Origin: Bimastos eiseni
Taxonomy: Eukaryota; Annelida; Clitellata; Crassiclitellata; Lumbricidae
Assembly (NCBI GenBank): GCA_959347315.1
Contig: OY365809.1
Location: forward strand, 2,317,953-2,381,952
Reading direction: 5' to 3'
DNA: 64,000 nt
This document shows, one piece after another, positions 58,840 to 64,000 of this stretch. The position numbers were made by a program, and so were the translations under genes. Positions within the stretch are counted from its first letter, which is position 1, and every line of letters begins with the position of its first letter. The notes under the pieces are model-generated. The model saw only the letters and a list, made by a program, of their open reading frames with translations, was not told where the DNA came from and did no database searches.

Positions 58840-59072
58840 GCTGATGTCAGTGAACCAGTGTCAGTCTCCGGAATTATCTCAAGAATACGATTCCAATTTA
58901 AAAAAATTAGACGTCTGTACAAACTCTTCTCCAGAGTCTTGCAGGACACTGACGATGAGTGGAAGTTCTAAGAATAGAACTGTAACAGTGGGAAGCAGAA
59001 ACATGTCACCATCACTACTACTTCATTCGTTCATTCGTTCGTTCGTTCATTCATTCATTCATTCATTCTAAC
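58840..59072 (+). repeat. Dispersed retroposon-like repeat with (ATTC)n tail, copy 2
   Basis: Contains GACGTCTGTACAAACTCTTC, TCCAGAGTCTTGCAGGAC and TCTAAGAATAGAACTGTAAC, then an ATTC/GTTC tail. It pairs with 27.1-27.29 kb (minus). Confidence 0.75.
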
Positions 59073-59075
59073 TAC

Positions 59076-59300
59076 GTGCGGCACGATGGCCGATCGGTTA
59101 GAGCGGTCGGTCCGTAACGTTCAGTATGGGCTGAGTGAGCGGGTTCGACCCTCGTCCGAGGCGTCAGTTACTGTGTAGGGACCTTCAGCAAGTCCTTCGC
59201 GCACAATTGCTCTGCAGTACAACTGTAATTGCGCCATCGAGGCGTGTGCACTTCTGAGCAGAAGATGTTGGAAGAGGGGCGATATCAAATTTCAAGAATT
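59076..59300 (+). mobile_element. tRNA-derived SINE, copy 2
   Basis: Head ATGGCCGATCGGTTAGAGCG (A box) and GGTTCGACCCTCGTC (B box), then GTAGGGACCTTCAGCAAGTC and CGCACAATTGCTCTGC. It starts directly after the ATTC tail of the preceding repeat, a common insertion preference at simple-repeat tails. Confidence 0.85.
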
Positions 59301-60149
59301 TCAAATTTAATTCATTTTTAGAACTTATGTATAGAGCAGTGGTTGAGCTATTTCAATACATATTAATTATATTATAATTATCATTACGCAGCTTGCAATA
59401 ATTTTATTGAGATTTTTACTGTTATTGTAACTGTAACTTCAATTTTCATACAGTGTACGGTAATTATTATAAAAATGAATAGGCTCAATGCATATAATGT
59501 TTGCCTTCTATTTAATTAATGATGACATCCTCACATTGCAATGCATAAGCTTTTACTTCCGCTACAAATAGAATTACTTCCGATACTAAAACTATTATGG
59601 CCATTATTTCCGATGAGATGCAAAATTGAGCAACTTATTTCATCAAAGCTGTCTTATGAAAAGAAAAGCGTTCATAATGGGATTGACTTGAGATCACATC
59701 GACTCCCTCTTCCATCGCCTGACTCTCATTGCTACCTTCTGTAAATAGCCTAGACGCGTGATTAAATACTGATGTAGAATGTTAAATACAGTTATTCAGT
59801 CTTTTATGTAGAATAGGCGTACATTTAAAAGACGGTCTTCAGTTTGCAAGAAGAAGTTTTGAACGGTAGTTCGCACTGAGGAGGAGGCAGCGGACTGATA
59901 CCTGGGTATGCATTAGTTGGACTGAAACGCCATGGCCCTCAATTGTGGGCGTAGTAGATAATCATGTTTCAACAAGAAGCCAATAGAGGTATGACAAAAT
60001 TATATTAAAATAAAACGCACGTATCAAGAAGCAATAATTTTTTTAAGTGACCTGGTCGTTCTCAATGCATATCGCGGAAGTCTTTAACACAGCTCGATTA
60101 TTGAAAACTGATAATAGTAGCCGTAGAAGAAAAGCTATGGCTTTTGAAT

Positions 60150-60504
60150 ACATACCTTCCGGGTATGTAAAACATTGGTGTTAGCTCTAAAATCTTCACC
60201 AATACACGCAACCTCATTCCTCTTGCTTTCAAAGTGCAACTTATTGATTAAAGTTTTGTTGTCTCCAATCTTCGTCAGACAATATTTGCCAAGAAGATTT
60301 AATTAATAATCTAAAAGCTCGACCCCTACGGGAGCGGGAAGATAGACTTCACAGTCTCCATATCGTTTCGGTTGTAGACATTGATAACATAGCGTGATGC
60401 GTCTTGTCTGCGGAAAATAAACATTTCATTCTTCAGTGTGGTCACAGCCTTGAATGTTTGGCTGATCGGAAACATGTGCAAAATTTCCAGACGAGTCATC
60501 TGGG
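60150..60504 (-). pseudogene. Family copy G (exon 4 with large internal deletion)
   Basis: It begins after ACTATTTTCAG with QMTRLEILHMFPISQT, KAVTTLKNEMFIF and VINVYNRNDMETVK (repeat 1). At FPLP it jumps directly to the repeat 5 motif (GVELLDY, then a stop where others have SEF) and on to repeat 6 (RNEVACIGEDF). About 480 bp covering repeats 2-4 and most of 5 is deleted. The FRFTE end is also lost. No F-box exon was found upstream. Confidence 0.82.
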
Positions 60505-60785
60505 CTGAAAATAGTAATCTGCATTGCTTTTTGTACAAAAACGACAGCTGTTGAAAGAAATATTTTCAACACATGAAATAGAATTCAAAAGATACATGTA
60601 TTTGAGACTGCTTTCGTGCATTCACGCGGGTTGATACTTCTAGTCAGATATTGACCATGAAATGCACTGCATGCTACAGGTAGGCCTACGTCAAGCGTCA
60701 ATGACAAGGTTCAAGGTTCAAATTAACTTAATGACTTTGAATCGTAAGCACCCGTTGCGAAGTTAGCAGACACTGTTCAGTAGTT
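60505..60785. other. Upstream of copy G, no exon found
   Basis: Non-coding; contains a TAGGCCTACG motif. No exon 1-3 homology recognised. Confidence 0.4.
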
Positions 60786-61140
60786 GTTGATACTTGTCTA
60801 CATTTATCCGAGTGAAATAGTTGATGACGTTCGCGCAAGTCCCCCACTTCCCATCTCACCACAGGCTTTTCACTCAAAACTGAAATCATTGCTCTTTCAC
60901 AAATCCTATCCTGAGTCTCCCCTTCGCCCTACCTTCCTCGCTGTTTCAACTCCAAACACCATCCGCCTTAGCCGTCTACCTGTCTGCCTGCTTGACTCTC
61001 TGAATTTTGACCTCCCTCTGCCTATCGATTCTGTCTTGACTAAGCGCCTGTGAATAAACTGGTTCCCGTGACTTGGCTCTTGTAGGCGCTGTAGAAATGC
61101 TGGGATTACGATCACGATTACGACTGTCTAGTCACTCTAG
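60786..61140 (+). mobile_element. LINE 3'-end fragment
   Basis: Reads AFHSKLKSLLFHKSYPESPL, a typical 'F.SKLKT.LF..SYP' C-terminus of CR1/L2-type LINE ORF2. Then come a decayed stretch and a non-coding end with GCGCTGTAGAAATGCTGGGA and ATTACGATCACGATTACGA, a short-repeat tail. Confidence 0.6.
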
Positions 61141-62606
61141 TGCCATATCTTGAACATTCCCAGTTTGGACCATTGTAAGTGGGTAGATATCCGGATAATA
61201 ACCTACTGGGCAATAACAATCCCTGGCTATAAACTCCGCCATAAACTCCCGGCCAGCAAGGCAGCAACCCCTAGGAAAATACCCCCCCCCCCAAATAAAA
61301 TAATTGTTGTGCAAATAAATACACTACGAACATCGGAGCTGTGCAATTGACTTCGGCTAAAGTCTTATTACATTGTAATTATGTAATATTTAGTTAAAAT
61401 TTTGACTATTATTCGTTCCTACGAATAATAATTGACTTGTATGAATAAGGATACGAAGCGATTATTTGAATCTAGTCATAAAAACCGTCTGTGTATATGC
61501 TTGTATAGCTATAAGACCTTCAGATGGCAGGCCACCTAATCGTTTTTTCTAATCGTCTTGTTAATGACTGCGGTAGTTTCTTTAATTATTCAGACACTGG
61601 GACTGCAGTGCAATTTTTTATCTTCTCATCTGTTATAGGGGACGATGGCGAAAGAGGAACGTATAGTGACATAGAGTGAGAAGCAGACAAGATGGAGATG
61701 ATGGAGGACAGAGACATTAGAAAGATAGGGACAGATATCAAGGGTTCAGAAGCAGTTGGAGTGATATGGAAGCATTGGTACATTATAGATGATTTGCCTA
61801 TTAAATATTTGGCAAATGGCAATGTAGGTCTACATTATAGATCGTTTACCTATTGAAGACTATTTTTGGCAAATAAACCTAGTGCTTGTTTCATTTCTCT
61901 CTACGATGAACCCATTGGGGTCATTTGCACGGGGGGTGTAATTTTCATAGAGATTGCAGGCCCTATTTTTCTCAGAGGGAACCGATGGCCGTAGGTTTTT
62001 GCCCAAGTTCTTTTTAAACTAGAACCCAATGGGCACGCGGATTAGTTGTATCATCGTTTATTGAAAAAGAAATATCACTGTCAACTCGCAGCGGCTTACA
62101 GCTTCATGTTTTTGCAGAGGTATTGAATGAAGATACAGAGTGTGAAGTAGTTGGACAGAAAAACGATTATCATCAATTGCGGACGAAGCCAAAATCTCAT
62201 TGTAGCAACAAGTCAAGAGAAGTAAGAGCAACATTTCATTCGAATACAAGGAATGCATCAATAAATATACTATTTTTGAGATAGGCTACATGCCTAACTA
62301 GATTCATGTGAAAGAATTCGCAATGTATATCGCGCAAGTCTTTCGATATAGTTCAGTTATTTGATTTTAGGTATTAAAAGCTGCAGGACCACTTTTCCAA
62401 AAACTGATACCGGAATCAGTCCAATCATAGTCCAAATCTTTTGATTTTTGATTATTACTAACTCGATTTAATCAAATTATAAATGTTTATAGTGGAAGTG
62501 TTTTAATACATTTCAACTCTATACAATTAGGCATTAATATCTAAAAATAAAATGTTAATTCAATGTTTATTATAACTCGTCCCCTTCGCAAACAATCTTT
62601 GTGTGG
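61141..62606. other. No recognisable gene; 3' flank of copy H
   Basis: A C run at about 61286-61294 and A+T-rich DNA. Near 62160-62180 a weak match to the family downstream flank (TTATCATCAATTGCGGAC) is seen on the minus side of copy H. Confidence 0.4.
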
Positions 62607-63464
62607 TTATTCATCAGTGAAACGGAAGATAGTGAGATCATTGGTTTGATTATTCATATCATAACAAATACACATGACCTCACTCCTGTCACTGTCATAG
62701 TGAAAGCCAGTGATATATGGGAAATTGTCTGCGGCATGCTGCAAACTATACATACCAAGGTGATTAAATTCAGAATCTAAGAGCTCGATTCCTTCGCACG
62801 GGTCAGTAATAATGATCCTACCAGAATAATCTACAAACGTCACACACCTCTCACCACTATATTTGAATAATGATGCATATTGGCGTACAGTGCTCCCACT
62901 CATATCAATCTCCATCAGTTGTGTTCTATAAGCTGAGTTGATGATGACATAAGCCAATATCAAGTTTCCATTTGACTTCAGAAGTAAGTCTTGATACGTG
63001 AGCGCAAAATCATCCGTAGACAACGCTAAATCATTTTGCAAAGAACCATTCGTGTCATAGAATCTCACCACAGAAGGGTCCAGTCCATCCCTCTCTGAAA
63101 GGATCATTAGGATACCATTGGCGGCGATACGCATTATATCAATTGATCGTTTGTGGTCAAAATCCTATTTAGAAATCTTAAACTTGGATTCCACAACAGA
63201 TTCTCTTGAGATGCGGAAGACTGAGTGGCCGGAGTCTCTGTCTCCTACGCTCACATGAACAAAGTTTGACACATTGCAACCTGTCATTTGAACGTCTTCT
63301 GATCTTGGTAGAGGGATGACATCATTCACAGTTTCCATATCGTAGCGGTTGTAAACAATGATAACAAAACATGGATCAAGTAATGCGTAGAGCATAAATA
63401 TATCATCCTTCAGTGTAGTCGTTGTCTGAATTGAAGGGCTGATCGGATACTCGCGCAGAATATC
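62607..63464 (-). pseudogene. Family copy H (exon 4, lost acceptor and one stop)
   Basis: Open from FDILREYPISPS through repeat 2 (MTGCNVSNFVHV). A TAG then replaces the Trp codon of the family's SPWENDH motif. The same frame resumes (FDHKRSIDIMRIAANG) and stays open to TIFRFTDE-stop, covering repeats 3-6. The usual TTTTCAG acceptor plus about 20 bp of exon start is deleted: the intron-like GTATTATTTT joins straight to GATATTCTG. An upstream ATG (near 63530) opens the frame with a hydrophobic leader, but the stop follows. Pseudogene unless read through. Exons 1-3 would lie beyond the window or are lost. Confidence 0.82.
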
Positions 63465-63936
63465 AAAATAATACTCCGCTACAGTTATTGCACATAAAAT
63501 GGTACGCACTAGTACATAGGTTATATTCATAACAGGTGAAATCTAATTTGACGAAATGCATACACTCATACGTTCTCCTATTTTGAGAGTAGTGAGGAAA
63601 TTAACTGCTACCAGCTGCCATTTGACTATCCTACCACATACACCACTTCAAAGTTCATGCGAGAAAATACGTGCGCAAAAATATTCGAAAGAAATTAGCT
63701 AAGAGTTCGTCAGCGTGAGCAGAACCTTGTCTAGACTAACCCAATTATATTGATCCTATGGAGACAATCGACTGCCTTGCGTCATGCTGAACTATCTATT
63801 ATAGAGAGGCGGTGTTCACACCCAGCTATTGAACTTATTACATCGAAGAGGTACCCTCAATTCTGCATATCCAACCAAACGAAGATTAAGAAGAGTTCAT
63901 CAATCGTTTTAGATTCTGCTTCATCGGAGGACAAGG

Positions 63937-63937
<1 letters not shown>

Positions 63938-63989
<52 letters not shown>
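63938..63989 (+). repeat. (GA)n microsatellite
   Basis: Pure GA run near the right edge of the window. Confidence 0.97.
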
Positions 63990-63993
<4 letters not shown>

Positions 63994-64000
63994 CTGGCCC

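Overview
The window is animal nuclear DNA: A+T rich, with introns, and crowded with decayed retrotransposons, tRNA-derived SINEs and microsatellites. There are no bacterial-style operons, RNA genes or CRISPR arrays. The frequent TAGGCCTA-type motifs and the mix of LINE and SINE tails suggest a marine invertebrate, most likely an echinoderm (possibly a sea cucumber). That placement is inference; no marker gene settles it.

The main gene content is one multigene family, recognised by comparing its copies with each other. A full copy has four coding exons with conserved phases. Exon 1 is a short charged leader beginning MSKKRT. Exon 2 (62 nt) carries a basic KRVKLD/KREKF motif. Exon 3 (208 nt) is an F-box-like domain (LPFELLECIL, then VCSQW). 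Exon 4 (about 860-900 nt) holds six divergent repeats of about 45 residues that look like an NHL-type beta-propeller. I read it as a candidate nuclear F-box-like/beta-propeller protein. Ten copies or relics are visible: A (18.5-20.3 kb), A2 (20.8), A3 (26.1), B (28.9-31.5), C (34.9-42.4) and F (43.6-44.7) on the plus strand; D (50.3-46.4), E (56.9-53.2), G (60.5) and H (63.5-62.6) on the minus strand. All plus copies lie left of all minus copies, so the two arms converge near 45 kb. C is the only complete gene. E is intact from exon 2 on. D is an intact but truncated reading frame. The others carry frameshifts, stops, deletions or insertions.

Region by region: 0-3.7 kb has a LINE fragment, two repeat families and a short hAT-type element with a perfect 8-bp target duplication. 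3.8-10.2 kb is a minus-strand RNase H-bearing LINE split by a plus-strand CR1/Jockey-like LINE. 10-18 kb is gene-poor, with copies of a dispersed ~90-bp repeat and a second fragment of the minus-strand LINE tail. 18-63.5 kb is the gene cluster, interrupted by a ~1.1-kb TATG array, a CAGT array, a ~4.4-kb inverted-repeat-bounded insertion in intron 1 of C, SINEs, L2/CR1-like tails and a 34-copy 10-bp array. The window ends in a GA microsatellite.

The biology suggested is a young, unstable gene family evolving by local duplication and decay. If it encodes ubiquitin-ligase substrate adaptors, the propeller would be the fast-changing recognition surface. That function is inferred from domain pattern only.
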